DNA from: a bacterium
Lineage (GTDB): Bacteria > Patescibacteriota > Microgenomatia > UBA1406 > GWC2-37-13
Assembly (NCBI GenBank): GCA_021787635.1
Contig: JAJYLO010000004.1
Span: 1 to 32,796 of the forward strand
DNA: 32,796 bases
Direction of reading: 5' to 3'
A program made the position numbers and the translations under genes. The notes under the pieces are model-generated. The model was not told the DNA's origin, did not search any database, and saw only the letters and a list, made by a program, of their open reading frames with translations. Positions 23,786-32,796 of the stretch are shown here, in pieces (within the stretch, counting starts at the first letter, position 1; each line of letters opens with the position of its first letter).

Positions 23786-25414
23786 ATGGATAAATTCATT
23801 AACCGGACGAAGGGGTTTCTGTTTGCCCGCCAAAGCAGCATTGTCTCTTCGGCAATGCTTATATCGGTAATGATTATCGCCTCGAGCTTTTTCGGCTTCC
23901 TGCGCTACCGGATCCTTGCCAGCTATTTTACCGCCAATGATTTGGATATCTTTTTTGCCTCCTTCAAACTCCCGGACATTATTTACGAAATTCTCATTAC
24001 CGGCGCGGTCACCGCCACTTTTATTCCGATTTTCATCAAGTATCAAAGCACTAAACAGGAACTAGACGACCATATTTCCGCCATCATCAATTTTATTTCC
24101 CTACTTTTGGCCGTCTTTATCGTCATTCTCCTTATCTTCATGGACCGGCTGGTGCCTTTTATCGCTCCCGGCTATACCCACGCCAAAGTGGAAAAAATCA
24201 TCTATTTTTCCCGGCTACTTCTTCTTGGCCAATTACCGTTCATGGTGCTTGGCAATTTTTTGACCGGCATCGGCCAGGCCAATAAAACTTTCCTTTTGTC
24301 AGCCGTCGCCCCCGTCATCTACAATATTTCCATTATTGTCGTCACTGTTCTTTTCGCCTCGTCTTTTTCACTGCTGGCACCGGTCATGGGAGTGATCGCC
24401 GGCGCTGCCCTCTTTTTTTTGGTCCAATTACCGCTTCTTTCCGATTCCGGTTATACTTACCGTTTTTTAATCAAAAAAACCGCCGGCCTCATCGATTTTG
24501 TCCGGATGGTCATTCCACGCACGTTTACTGTCATCGTCGCCCAGATTGATGCAACAATCGACCTGACGTTGACGACTTTTTTGGGCGGCGGCGCCTACAC
24601 TTTTTTTTATCTGGCCCAGCATCTGCAGCTTCTGCCTGTCTCCGTCATCGGCATCGCTTTCAGCCAAGCTTCCCTGCCGTATCTATCGGAGATCTATCAG
24701 ACGAAGCGGATGGAAGAATTCAAAAAAATCGTCGTCAGCTCGATTTTAAATCTCTTTTTCCTGACAATCCCCATCATGTGTTTTTTTGCTTTTGCCCGGA
24801 CGCCGCTCATCCGCCTTTTTTTCGGCGGCCAGAAATTTGATTGGAACGCCACTGTCACAACAGCCATCACCCTCTCTTATTTTTCCATTGCTTTACCGCT
24901 CCACTCCATCTACTATTTCCTTACCCGCTGCTTTTATGCCATCCTGGACAGCCGGACGCCTTTTTATATCAGCGTCATTTCTATTCTGATCAATACCAGT
25001 TTCAGTTTACTGTTTGTTTTTGTTTTAAAATTGCCAGTCTGGGCCCTGGCCATTTCCTTTTCGGTAGCCATGATAATTAACTCAACGACGCTATTTGTCA
25101 TTCTGTCCAGAAGATTGACCGGACTGGATATTAATTTTCTGATCAGGGAAACGGCTAAAATGCTGACGGCCGCTGCCATTTCTTCCGGCGGCGCTTACTA
25201 TCTGATGAAAATTCTGGACACACTTGTATTCGATACCTCGCGGACAATAAATATTTTCTTTCTGCTAATAATTGTCCTGACCGTCTACTCTTGCACTTAC
25301 CTTTTATTATCCTGGATTCTGGAAATAAAAGAAATTTATCTCATCAGCCAATTGCTGATTAAAGCGCGCCACTATCAAAAAAGAATTGTCGAAATTTATA
25401 CCAGCTATGAATGA
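23786..25414 (+). CDS. murJ: Lipid II flippase MurJ (MviN family)
   Basis: 542 aa multi-TM; SFFGFLRYRILASYFTANDLDIFFASFKLPDIIYEILITGAVTATFIPIF, HLQLLPVSVIGIAFSQASLPYLSE, LTRCFYAILDSRTPFYISV. Confidence 0.95.
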   Translation: MDKFINRTKGFLFARQSSIVSSAMLISVMIIASSFFGFLRYRILASYFTANDLDIFFASFKLPDIIYEILITGAVTATFIPIFIKYQSTKQELDDHISAIINFISLLLAVFIVILLIFMDRLVPFIAPGYTHAKVEKIIYFSRLLLLGQLPFMVLGNFLTGIGQANKTFLLSAVAPVIYNISIIVVTVLFASSFSLLAPVMGVIAGAALFFLVQLPLLSDSGYTYRFLIKKTAGLIDFVRMVIPRTFTVIVAQIDATIDLTLTTFLGGGAYTFFYLAQHLQLLPVSVIGIAFSQASLPYLSEIYQTKRMEEFKKIVVSSILNLFFLTIPIMCFFAFARTPLIRLFFGGQKFDWNATVTTAITLSYFSIALPLHSIYYFLTRCFYAILDSRTPFYISVISILINTSFSLLFVFVLKLPVWALAISFSVAMIINSTTLFVILSRRLTGLDINFLIRETAKMLTAAAISSGGAYYLMKILDTLVFDTSRTINIFFLLIIVLTVYSCTYLLLSWILEIKEIYLISQLLIKARHYQKRIVEIYTSYE

Positions 25415-26669
25415 AGATAATCGGGAAAAAATCCTGGCGATAAAAGCCATTCAAAAAAAACTGCTCGGTAAACGCCTTAGTTATCGCGAAGTTTATGCGA
25501 TTATGGATGAAATTGCCCATGAGCACCTAAGCGAAGTCCTGACAACATACTTTGTCGCCTCGTCTTTTAAGGAAGGTTATTCGCCGGAAGAACTATATCA
25601 GTTCACCAAAGCGATGGTGGAAACCGGCAACCGCTTGAACTTTAAAGGCGTAATCGCCGATAAACATTCGACCGGCGGGGTGGCTGGTACCCGGACGACA
25701 ATGATTATTGTCCCGATTATCGCTGCCGCCGGTTTTAAGATTCCGAAAATTTCCTCCCGGGCGATTACAACCCCGGCCGGCACCGCCGACGTTATGGAAG
25801 TATTGGCCAAAGTCAACTTCACTCCCCGTCAAATTGAAAATATCGTCAACGAAACCGGCGGCTGCGTCGCTTGGAACGGTCATTTGGGAATAGCACCGGC
25901 CGATGATATCATTATCAAAGTCGAGGAACCATTGTCTTTCGAATCTTTTGATAAAATCATTATTTCCATTATGGCCAAAAAGGTGGCGGCGTCGACCAAT
26001 CATCTGGTTCTCGATATTCCCGTTGGTAAAACAATGAAGATCCGCCATTTTGCCGATGCCGAGAAAGTGGCCGACAAGTTCCGGATGCTTGGCCAAAAAT
26101 TCAACATGCGCGTCGTGGCCGACGTCAACGAGACATTGGAGCCGGCTGGCCGTGGCGTCGGTCCGACATTGGAAGCCCGCGATGTCCTTTATGTCTTGGA
26201 GCAAAAAAAAGATCGGCCGCTCAAATTGGAAGCCAAAGCCCTGCGCCTGGCCGGCAAACTTTTGGACATTTGTTATAAAGACGCCAAAATGGTCAAAAGC
26301 GGCGAGGAGGAAACCAAAAAAATCCTTAGTAACGGCAGCGCCCTAAAAAAATTTCGGGAAATTCTCCACTGGCAAAAAGGTAACGATCAGATTTCATCAG
26401 ACAAAATCCGTATCACATCGGTTCACGCCGAAGTTTGTTCCATGCGATCTGGTAAAATTAAAGATATAAACAATTACAACCTCAATTCCATTGCCAAAAT
26501 CTTGGGCGCTCCGGCCGATAAACAGGGCGGCATTTATTTACTTAAAAAATTGGATGAAACAGTCGATAAACGGGAACCGCTGATGATTCTTTATTCCAGT
26601 GACCCATACCGATTGAAGGAAGCCGAATTGTCGCTTAAAAATTTGCCGATTTACGATATCGAATCATGA
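25407..26669 (+). CDS. Thymidine/AMP phosphorylase family protein
   Basis: DKHSTGGVAGTRTTMIIVPIIAAAGFKIPKISSRAITTPAGTADVMEVLAKV, APADDIIIKVEEPL, EPAGRGVGPTLEARDVLYVL. ATG at 25407 preferred over track start 25386. Confidence 0.9.
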   Translation: MNEDNREKILAIKAIQKKLLGKRLSYREVYAIMDEIAHEHLSEVLTTYFVASSFKEGYSPEELYQFTKAMVETGNRLNFKGVIADKHSTGGVAGTRTTMIIVPIIAAAGFKIPKISSRAITTPAGTADVMEVLAKVNFTPRQIENIVNETGGCVAWNGHLGIAPADDIIIKVEEPLSFESFDKIIISIMAKKVAASTNHLVLDIPVGKTMKIRHFADAEKVADKFRMLGQKFNMRVVADVNETLEPAGRGVGPTLEARDVLYVLEQKKDRPLKLEAKALRLAGKLLDICYKDAKMVKSGEEETKKILSNGSALKKFREILHWQKGNDQISSDKIRITSVHAEVCSMRSGKIKDINNYNLNSIAKILGAPADKQGGIYLLKKLDETVDKREPLMILYSSDPYRLKEAELSLKNLPIYDIES

Positions 26670-27628
26670 AAAAATCGACTTTTTTAACATTGCTTTTCAT
26701 CGTTATTGCTGTTGGTGTCTTTTTATATTATAAAGAAGGCACCTTGCCAGTCGATAAAATCGACAAAAGCAGCAAAATTTTCATCGTTAAATCCGGCGAA
26801 CCGCTAAGCACGATTGCCAAAAACTTATCCAACCATGGCCTTATCCGCAATAAGATTATTTTTTATTTAGTTACCAAACAGCTAGGAATCGATAAAGATA
26901 TTCAGGCCGGCGACTTCCGCCTTTCCCCGTCAATGGATGTATATCAGATTGCCAAAGCGCTGACTCACGGCACCAAAGACGTTTGGGTAACCCTGATCGA
27001 AGGCACCCGCAAGGAAGAAATGGCCCAGATCATTGCTCAAAATATGGATATTCCGGAAACGGAATTTATCAAGGAAGCAACCGAAGGTTATCTGTTTCCG
27101 GACACTTATCTGTTGCCCCGCGATGCAACAGTGGGCGCCATCATCAAAATTCTTAAAAACAATTTTGACCAAAAGTTCTCCAGCAAATTAAAACAGAAAG
27201 CCGCCGCTCTCGGTTTAAGTCCGCGGGAGGTCATTATCCTTGCCTCCTTGGTGGAAAAAGAAGCGCGCGCCAGCCAGGACCGGCCGGAAGTGGCCGGCAT
27301 TTTACTGAAACGGCTGAGGGCCGGCTGGCCGCTTCAGATTGATGCAACTGTACAGTACGCGCTCGGATATCAGCCGAATGAAAAAACCTGGTGGAAAAAG
27401 GATTTGACGACTGATGACTTAAAAATCGATTCGCCGTATAATACTTACATAAATGATGGCTTGCCGCCTGGCCCGATCTGCAATCCCGGTTTGTCTTCCA
27501 TTGACGCCGTCGTCAACGCCGATGTCAATACGCCTTACTGGTATTATATTTCCGACAAATCAGGCCGGATGCATTATGCGGTGACGCTGGAAGAACAAAA
27601 TGCCAATAGTAAAAAATATCTCCAGTGA
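26666..27628 (+). CDS. mltG: Endolytic murein transglycosylase MltG (YceG-like)
   Basis: 320 aa; N-terminal TM, EGYLFPDTYLLPRDAT, LASLVEKEARASQDRPEVAGILLKRLRAGWPLQIDATVQYALG, SPYNTYINDGLPPGPICNPGLSSIDAVVN. Confidence 0.95.
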   Translation: MKKSTFLTLLFIVIAVGVFLYYKEGTLPVDKIDKSSKIFIVKSGEPLSTIAKNLSNHGLIRNKIIFYLVTKQLGIDKDIQAGDFRLSPSMDVYQIAKALTHGTKDVWVTLIEGTRKEEMAQIIAQNMDIPETEFIKEATEGYLFPDTYLLPRDATVGAIIKILKNNFDQKFSSKLKQKAAALGLSPREVIILASLVEKEARASQDRPEVAGILLKRLRAGWPLQIDATVQYALGYQPNEKTWWKKDLTTDDLKIDSPYNTYINDGLPPGPICNPGLSSIDAVVNADVNTPYWYYISDKSGRMHYAVTLEEQNANSKKYLQ

Positions 27629-27640
27629 TATTCCAATCAT

Positions 27641-28930
27641 ATGAAAATAAAATCCGTATCGGCAATGGAAATTTTGGACAGTCGCGGTACGCCAACAATT
27701 GAATGTGTTACCACTTTGTCTGACGATTCAACCGGTTGGGCGGCCGTGCCTTCAGGTGCGTCAACCGGCAAATACGAGGCGGTGGAATTACGCGACAACG
27801 ATCCAAAACGGTATGACGGCAAGGGAGTATTAAAAGCGGTCAAAAATATCAATGAAACTATTGCCAAGATCGTCGTTGGCATGGATGCCGAAAATCAAGA
27901 AGCGCTGGATAAAATAATGATTGAACTGGACGGGACTGAAAATAAAACGAATTTGGGCGCCAATGCCATCCTTTCAGTTTCACTAAGCGCTGCCCGGGCC
28001 CAGGCCGTATCGGAAAAGAAACCGCTCTACCAATATCTTTCTCGATTCAATCCGGACCATAAAGATATATTTACCATGCCGATTCCGGAAATGAATGTCA
28101 TGAATGGCGGCAAACATGCCAACTGGGCAACCGATATTCAGGAATACATGCTGTTTCCGATTGGTGCCCCATCTATAGTCGAAGCGGTCCGCCTGAACGT
28201 AGAAGCCTACATGCAATTGAAAAAGATTATAAAGAAAAAAGGCTATTCAACCACGGTTGGCGATGAAGGCGGTTTTGCACCATCGGTCAAATCGAATGAG
28301 GAACCGTTCGAACTTCTTATGCAGGCAATCACTGCTGCCGGTTATAATCCCGGAATTGATATCGCGATCGGCATTGACGCCGCCGCTTCAGAATTTTACA
28401 AGGGCGACCAATATTTTTTAACCAAAGAAAATAAACGTTTTACCGACAATCAATTACTAGAATTTTATGGATCTTTAAAAAATCAGTATCCCATTGTTTC
28501 GATGGAGGATATTTTTGACCAAGATCATTGGAGTGCTTTCCAAGCGGCAACGAAAACATTCGGCACTGATACCCAAATAGTCGGTGACGATGTGTATGTA
28601 ACTAATATAAAACGGCTGCAAAAGGGAATCGCTGAAAAAACCACCAACTCAATATTGATCAAGCTAAACCAGATCGGGACGTTAACGGAGACGATCGCCG
28701 CCATTCTGATGGCGCGTAAAAACCAGATGACCGCCGTCGTTTCCCATCGCAGTGGCGAAACCGAGGATCCGTTCATCGCCGATTTCGTCGTCGCCATGAG
28801 TACCGGACAGATAAAAACTGGCGCACCAGCCAGAAGTGAAAGAACCGCCAAGTATAATCGGCTGATGCAAATTGAAAAAGAGCTGGGAGAGAAAGCAACT
28901 TATGCTAAATGGCCATTTATACTTCATTAA
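27641..28930 (+). CDS. eno: Enolase
   Basis: 429 aa; MEILDSRGTPTIECVTTL, GANAILSVSLSAARA, GDEGGFAPSV, SMEDIFDQDHW, VVSHRSGETEDPFIADFVVAMSTGQIKTGAPARSERTAKYNRLMQIE. Confidence 0.98.
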   Translation: MKIKSVSAMEILDSRGTPTIECVTTLSDDSTGWAAVPSGASTGKYEAVELRDNDPKRYDGKGVLKAVKNINETIAKIVVGMDAENQEALDKIMIELDGTENKTNLGANAILSVSLSAARAQAVSEKKPLYQYLSRFNPDHKDIFTMPIPEMNVMNGGKHANWATDIQEYMLFPIGAPSIVEAVRLNVEAYMQLKKIIKKKGYSTTVGDEGGFAPSVKSNEEPFELLMQAITAAGYNPGIDIAIGIDAAASEFYKGDQYFLTKENKRFTDNQLLEFYGSLKNQYPIVSMEDIFDQDHWSAFQAATKTFGTDTQIVGDDVYVTNIKRLQKGIAEKTTNSILIKLNQIGTLTETIAAILMARKNQMTAVVSHRSGETEDPFIADFVVAMSTGQIKTGAPARSERTAKYNRLMQIEKELGEKATYAKWPFILH

Positions 28931-28938
28931 AAACCATC

Positions 28939-30441
28939 ATGAAACAGGTCGTATTAATTATCTGTGACGGTTGGGGTTATCGCCGGGAGAAAAAATATAA
29001 TGCCATTGCTCAAGCTAATAAGCTCAATTTCGACCGTTTATGGCACCATTATCCCCATACCCTGCTTGCCGCAAGCGGCGAGGCGGTCGGCTTGCCCGCC
29101 GGCCAGATCGGCACGTCCGAAGCCAATCATCTTATCCTCGGTTCCGGCCGGATAGTGTACCAGAATCTCCTTAAAATCAACCACGCCATTAAAAATAAAA
29201 CTTTTTTTGAAAACAAGGCGATAAAGGAAGCTTTTAATCATGTAAAAAAATTCCAAAGCACTCTCCATATCAAAGGTATGGTTAGCCCGGGCGGCGTCCA
29301 CGGCCATATCGAACATGTCAAAGCGATTATCGTCGGCGCCAAGCAGGCCGGCGTCAAAAATGTCATGCTTCACCTGTTTACCGACGGACGCGACGTACCA
29401 CCATTGAGTGCAATCGGTTATTTACAGGATTTGGAATCGTTTCTGAAAGCGATTGGTATCGGCCGGATTGCCACGATCGGTGGCCGTTACTGGGGAATGG
29501 ACCGGGACAATAATCTGGACCGGATCGAAAAACATTTCAAAGTAATAGTCATTGGCGAAGGACCGCGTTTCAAGGATCCGATCGAAGTAATCAAACAATC
29601 GTACCGAAAGAAAATCACCGATGAATTTATCGAACCGTCAATCATAGAATCTGAGTGGGGAGAAATCGGCTGTGTCCGGCCGAATGATGCCGTTATTTTT
29701 GCCAATTTCCGCAGCGACCGGGCAAAACAGTTGGCCAGGCGTTTCCTAAAAGAAAATATCCACAATCTTCATTACACCACCATGACCAAGTACGCGTCCG
29801 ATATCGACGTCCGGGTCGCTTTTCCGCCGGAAGGAATCAAAAACACATTATCCAATGTCGTTGGCCATCACGGTATGAAACAGCTGCGGGTGACAGAAAC
29901 GGAAAAATTCACCCACCTCACTTTTTATTTCAATGCCCAGAAATACGAACCTGATCCGGGCGAAGAGCGCATTATGATCCCGTCGAATAAAGACGTTAAA
30001 ACTCACGACCAGAAACCGGAAATGAAAGCGATCGAAATCGCCGGGAAAGTTGTTGATGCGATAAATAATCAATCTCATGATTTAATCGTTACCAATCTTG
30101 TTAACGCCGATATGGTGGGTCATACCGGCAATTTTGGTGCCATTGTCGCGGGAGTGGAAACGGTTGACCGCGCCATCGGTATGATTATTGATGCCGCCAG
30201 AAAACAAAAAACAACGGTGATTATAACCGCCGACCACGGCAATGCCGAGGAAACTTTCGACGAAACAATCAATCAGCCGGTTACTGCCCATACCTTAAAC
30301 CCGGTTCCGTTCATTTTGTTTACCGAAGAAATTAAGGAACTGAATAAAAAGAAGGGGCGATTGTCCGATGTCGCGCCGACGATCTTGAAACTACTCGGTC
30401 TACCGATTCCCAAGGAGATGACAGGAACACCCTTAATATAG
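28939..30441 (+). CDS. gpmI: 2,3-bisphosphoglycerate-independent phosphoglycerate mutase
   Basis: MKQVVLIICDGWGYRREKKYNAIAQA, HLFTDGRDVPPLSA, GRYWGMDRDNNLDRIEKH, NFRSDRAKQLAR, TADHGNAEETFDE. ATG at 28939 preferred over track start 28909, which lies inside eno. Confidence 0.96.
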   Translation: MKQVVLIICDGWGYRREKKYNAIAQANKLNFDRLWHHYPHTLLAASGEAVGLPAGQIGTSEANHLILGSGRIVYQNLLKINHAIKNKTFFENKAIKEAFNHVKKFQSTLHIKGMVSPGGVHGHIEHVKAIIVGAKQAGVKNVMLHLFTDGRDVPPLSAIGYLQDLESFLKAIGIGRIATIGGRYWGMDRDNNLDRIEKHFKVIVIGEGPRFKDPIEVIKQSYRKKITDEFIEPSIIESEWGEIGCVRPNDAVIFANFRSDRAKQLARRFLKENIHNLHYTTMTKYASDIDVRVAFPPEGIKNTLSNVVGHHGMKQLRVTETEKFTHLTFYFNAQKYEPDPGEERIMIPSNKDVKTHDQKPEMKAIEIAGKVVDAINNQSHDLIVTNLVNADMVGHTGNFGAIVAGVETVDRAIGMIIDAARKQKTTVIITADHGNAEETFDETINQPVTAHTLNPVPFILFTEEIKELNKKKGRLSDVAPTILKLLGLPIPKEMTGTPLI

Positions 30442-30451
30442 CCGAAATAAT

Positions 30452-32614
30452 TCAACTAGTTGGAGCATCTTCTTGTGCCGTCGGCCTTTTAATTACTCCT
30501 CTTGGTTTTGATCCTTCGGCCGGTCCGACATAACCAGACACCTCCAGTTGATCCAATATTCTGGCGGCGCGGGCGTAGCCAACCGACAGACGACGTTGCA
30601 GTAATGATGCCGATGCTTTATCATGCTGCATGATGATTCCCACCGCCTGATCAAATAGGGGATCATTTTCCCCTCCATTAATGGGGATTGTCCCGCCGCG
30701 ACCGGTAACTGTTACTTCCTGGGTCGTCACTTCCTCGGTATAGTGGACGACCGGTGTTTGAGTTTTCAAAAATTTCACCAGGTTAGCCGTTTCCTTTTCC
30801 GTCAAAAACGGACCCTGAATACGCATCGGTTTGGCTTTATCGGGCGGCAAAAACAGCATATCACCGCGACCGAGCAGTTTTTCCGCGCCCGGCATGTCGA
30901 TAATCACCCGGGAATCGATCATTGATGAAACGTTGAAAGCGACGCGGGTCGGAATATTGGCTTTCATCAAACCGGTAATGACGTCGACCGACGGCCGCTG
31001 CGTCGCCAAAATGAGATGAATGCCGGTCGCCCGCGCCATCTGGGCGATCCGCGTAATCAGTTCTTCGGCATCGCCCGGGGCAAACATCATTAAGTCGGCC
31101 AATTCGTCAATAACGAATAAGATGTACGGTTTTTTTTCCACCCCTTCGGTGGCATTATAACCTTCAAGGTTGCGGACGCCCACCTGGGCAAACTTCTTGT
31201 AGCGCGTTTCCATTTCGCCGACCGTCCATTTCAGGGCGGAAATGATTTTTTCCGATTCAACGATCACTTCGGTCATCAGGTGAGGAATACCGTTGTAAAC
31301 GGAAAGCTCCACCCGCTTGGGGTCAATGAGAATCATTTGTAACTCCTCCGGTTTGGTACGGAACAAAAAGCTGCAAATCCAGCTGTTGAGCAAAACCGAC
31401 TTACCCGAACCGGTCGTCCCGGCGATAAGGACGTGGGGCATTTTTTCGATGGTCGCCGCCTGCGGTTGCCCGGAAACATCCAACCCTAAAGGCACCAATA
31501 ACGGATCGTTGCTGCCGGTGAAAAGCGGCGACCCAAGCATTTTTTTCAGGGTAACGATTTCCGGCCGGCGGTTGGGGATTTCAATACCGACCAAACTGCG
31601 GCCCGGGATTGGCGCCTCGATTCTTACCTGGCCGGTGGTCGCGGCCAGTGCCAGAGCTAAATCATTAGCCAATGCCGTAATCCGGGATAATTTTGTCCCC
31701 ATCGTGATTTGCAAAGCGTATTGGGTGACGGCCGGACCGAAATTGACTTCCGCCACTTTGGCCCGAATACCAAAACTGTCCAAAGTTTTTTCGATCTTAC
31801 TGGCATTGTCGTTAACATCGCCGCGGTCGGCTTCCTTCTGGGCAATATCGGCCAAAAGCGACATCGGCGGATAGATCCAAGTAGATTTGGCGCTTTGCAG
31901 CAATGGCTTCACTACAAAGTCCGATGGCGCTGGCGTTTTCGAAACGGTAGCCGACGCTGCTGCCGGTGTCGTCGGTATAAACGGCAGTTTCGGTTTTTCG
32001 TCAACTTTTTTATCGGGAATAAACTGTGTTTCGGCCGTTTTCTCCTTTTTATTTTCCAAAGGGATCATTTTCGGATCCAATCCGCGGAATAAATATGACT
32101 TAATAAAAATGAAGCCGGATTTTACCAAGTTTAAAACGAAAAGAATGAATAAATCAATCGACGTGTCCAGAAACAACACCAATCCGATGATGAAAACAAC
32201 AACTAAAATAATCAATGCACCGATCAGGGAAAAATCTAAACTTAAATTATTCATAATCAGATTACCGTAATCACCTGATTTAAAAACCCCGAGAAGCGCG
32301 ATGAGTACTAAAATAATTCCGCCGGTAATATTCGGCCTGACGAATTTCAGCTTTTTCGTATTGAAAAAATGGCCGGCAGCGATAATTAAAATAAACGGGG
32401 TAAAAATCGCCAGGAAACCAAAACGAGAAACCAGCGCCTCATTGATTTTAGTCAAATATAAACCACCATTATCGGCGGAAAAACCTTTGACGTATGATAG
32501 TAGCATTACCAACGCACAGCCAATCAACAGGAAACCGATAATATTAAAAATCGTCCCTTTATTGATTTTAAATTTCAGAAAAGGAATTCTAACCAATGAT
32601 TTTCTCCGAGCCAT
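30452..32614 (-). CDS. ftsK: DNA translocase FtsK
   Basis: 720 aa; N-terminal TM region, Walker A GTTGSGKSVLL, FVIDELADLMM, ATQRPSVDVITGLMKANIPTRVAF, C-terminal winged-helix gamma domain. Confidence 0.96.
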   Translation of the reverse strand: MARRKSLVRIPFLKFKINKGTIFNIIGFLLIGCALVMLLSYVKGFSADNGGLYLTKINEALVSRFGFLAIFTPFILIIAAGHFFNTKKLKFVRPNITGGIILVLIALLGVFKSGDYGNLIMNNLSLDFSLIGALIILVVVFIIGLVLFLDTSIDLFILFVLNLVKSGFIFIKSYLFRGLDPKMIPLENKKEKTAETQFIPDKKVDEKPKLPFIPTTPAAASATVSKTPAPSDFVVKPLLQSAKSTWIYPPMSLLADIAQKEADRGDVNDNASKIEKTLDSFGIRAKVAEVNFGPAVTQYALQITMGTKLSRITALANDLALALAATTGQVRIEAPIPGRSLVGIEIPNRRPEIVTLKKMLGSPLFTGSNDPLLVPLGLDVSGQPQAATIEKMPHVLIAGTTGSGKSVLLNSWICSFLFRTKPEELQMILIDPKRVELSVYNGIPHLMTEVIVESEKIISALKWTVGEMETRYKKFAQVGVRNLEGYNATEGVEKKPYILFVIDELADLMMFAPGDAEELITRIAQMARATGIHLILATQRPSVDVITGLMKANIPTRVAFNVSSMIDSRVIIDMPGAEKLLGRGDMLFLPPDKAKPMRIQGPFLTEKETANLVKFLKTQTPVVHYTEEVTTQEVTVTGRGGTIPINGGENDPLFDQAVGIIMQHDKASASLLQRRLSVGYARAARILDQLEVSGYVGPAEGSKPRGVIKRPTAQEDAPTS

Positions 32615-32712
32615 ATTAAATCATTTTAATGAAGCTGATAAATAAAATCAACGGAACTTAACAACATTTACTGTCAAACCAAAATGAAAATGTCACCCCC
32701 TAATTTGTAACG

Positions 32713-32796
32713 TCAGCTTAAAAATCGTTGCCTCCAGGGATGATCTTTGGGTGGTATCCAGTTACTTTTGTGTTCCGTTAAGATAATCGGCGTTGA
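32713..32796 (-). CDS. Possible transposase/integrase C-terminus (partial; N-terminus beyond right edge)
   Basis: Open minus frame ending in TGA: STPIILTEHKSNWIPPKDHPWRQRFLS*, resembling C-termini of rve-type transposases; followed by repeated TGTCA motifs (TGTCAAACCAAAATGAAAATGTCACCCCC). Confidence 0.4.
   Translation of the reverse strand, partial: STPIILTEHKSNWIPPKDHPWRQRFLS

Noticed and set aside
25593-26204. 203-aa minus-strand ORF antisense to the phosphorylase gene
   Set aside because: No family signature and mirror of a conserved coding frame; shadow ORF.
31317-31874. 185-aa plus-strand ORF antisense to ftsK
   Set aside because: Antisense of conserved FtsK motor motifs; no independent coding signal.
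32650-32779. AACGGAAC / GTTCCGTT inverted 8-mers near the right edge
   Set aside because: One arm lies inside the partial ORF (LTEH codons); 8 bp over 130 bp is plausible by chance.
1-32796. CRISPR arrays, tRNA or rRNA genes
   Set aside because: No regularly spaced direct repeats with unique spacers, and no tRNA/rRNA sequence recognised in the small intergenic space.

Overview
The window is almost wall-to-wall coding. It looks like a reorganised division and cell-wall (dcw) cluster from a small-genome, probably Patescibacteria/CPR-like bacterium; the taxonomy is inferred from protein style only. Minus-strand order in the direction of transcription: mraZ, rsmH, ftsL-like, ftsI/PBP, truncated murE-like ligase, pgeF, murC, murB, murA, yvcK, dgkA-like, mraY, murD, ftsW, [nested IS], murG, ftsQ-like, ftsA, ftsZ, Nudix hydrolase, and a P-type ATPase that runs off the left edge. 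A plus-strand GNAT gene sits between murA and yvcK. Divergent from mraZ is a plus-strand run: murJ, thymidine/AMP phosphorylase, mltG, eno, gpmI. This converges on a minus-strand ftsK. A probable transposase C-terminus lies at the right edge. murF and ddl are not seen. Most notable observations: (1) an IS30-family element between ftsW and murG (apparent 5-bp TSD ATTAC) is itself interrupted by an IS1634-like element with a 25-bp TSD, and the IS30 reading frame would be restored by precise excision; (2) several long imperfect palindromes and 7-bp tandem repeats occur inside or beside conserved mur genes (murC, murD, rsmH), resembling in-frame palindromic selfish repeats; (3) about ten start codons have a -10-like hexamer only 6-11 nt upstream, suggesting leaderless transcription. 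No tRNA, rRNA or CRISPR array was recognised. I found no evidence for a wholly new multi-gene system; the palindrome/repeat family is the best novelty candidate. All calls are by eye; no searches were run.
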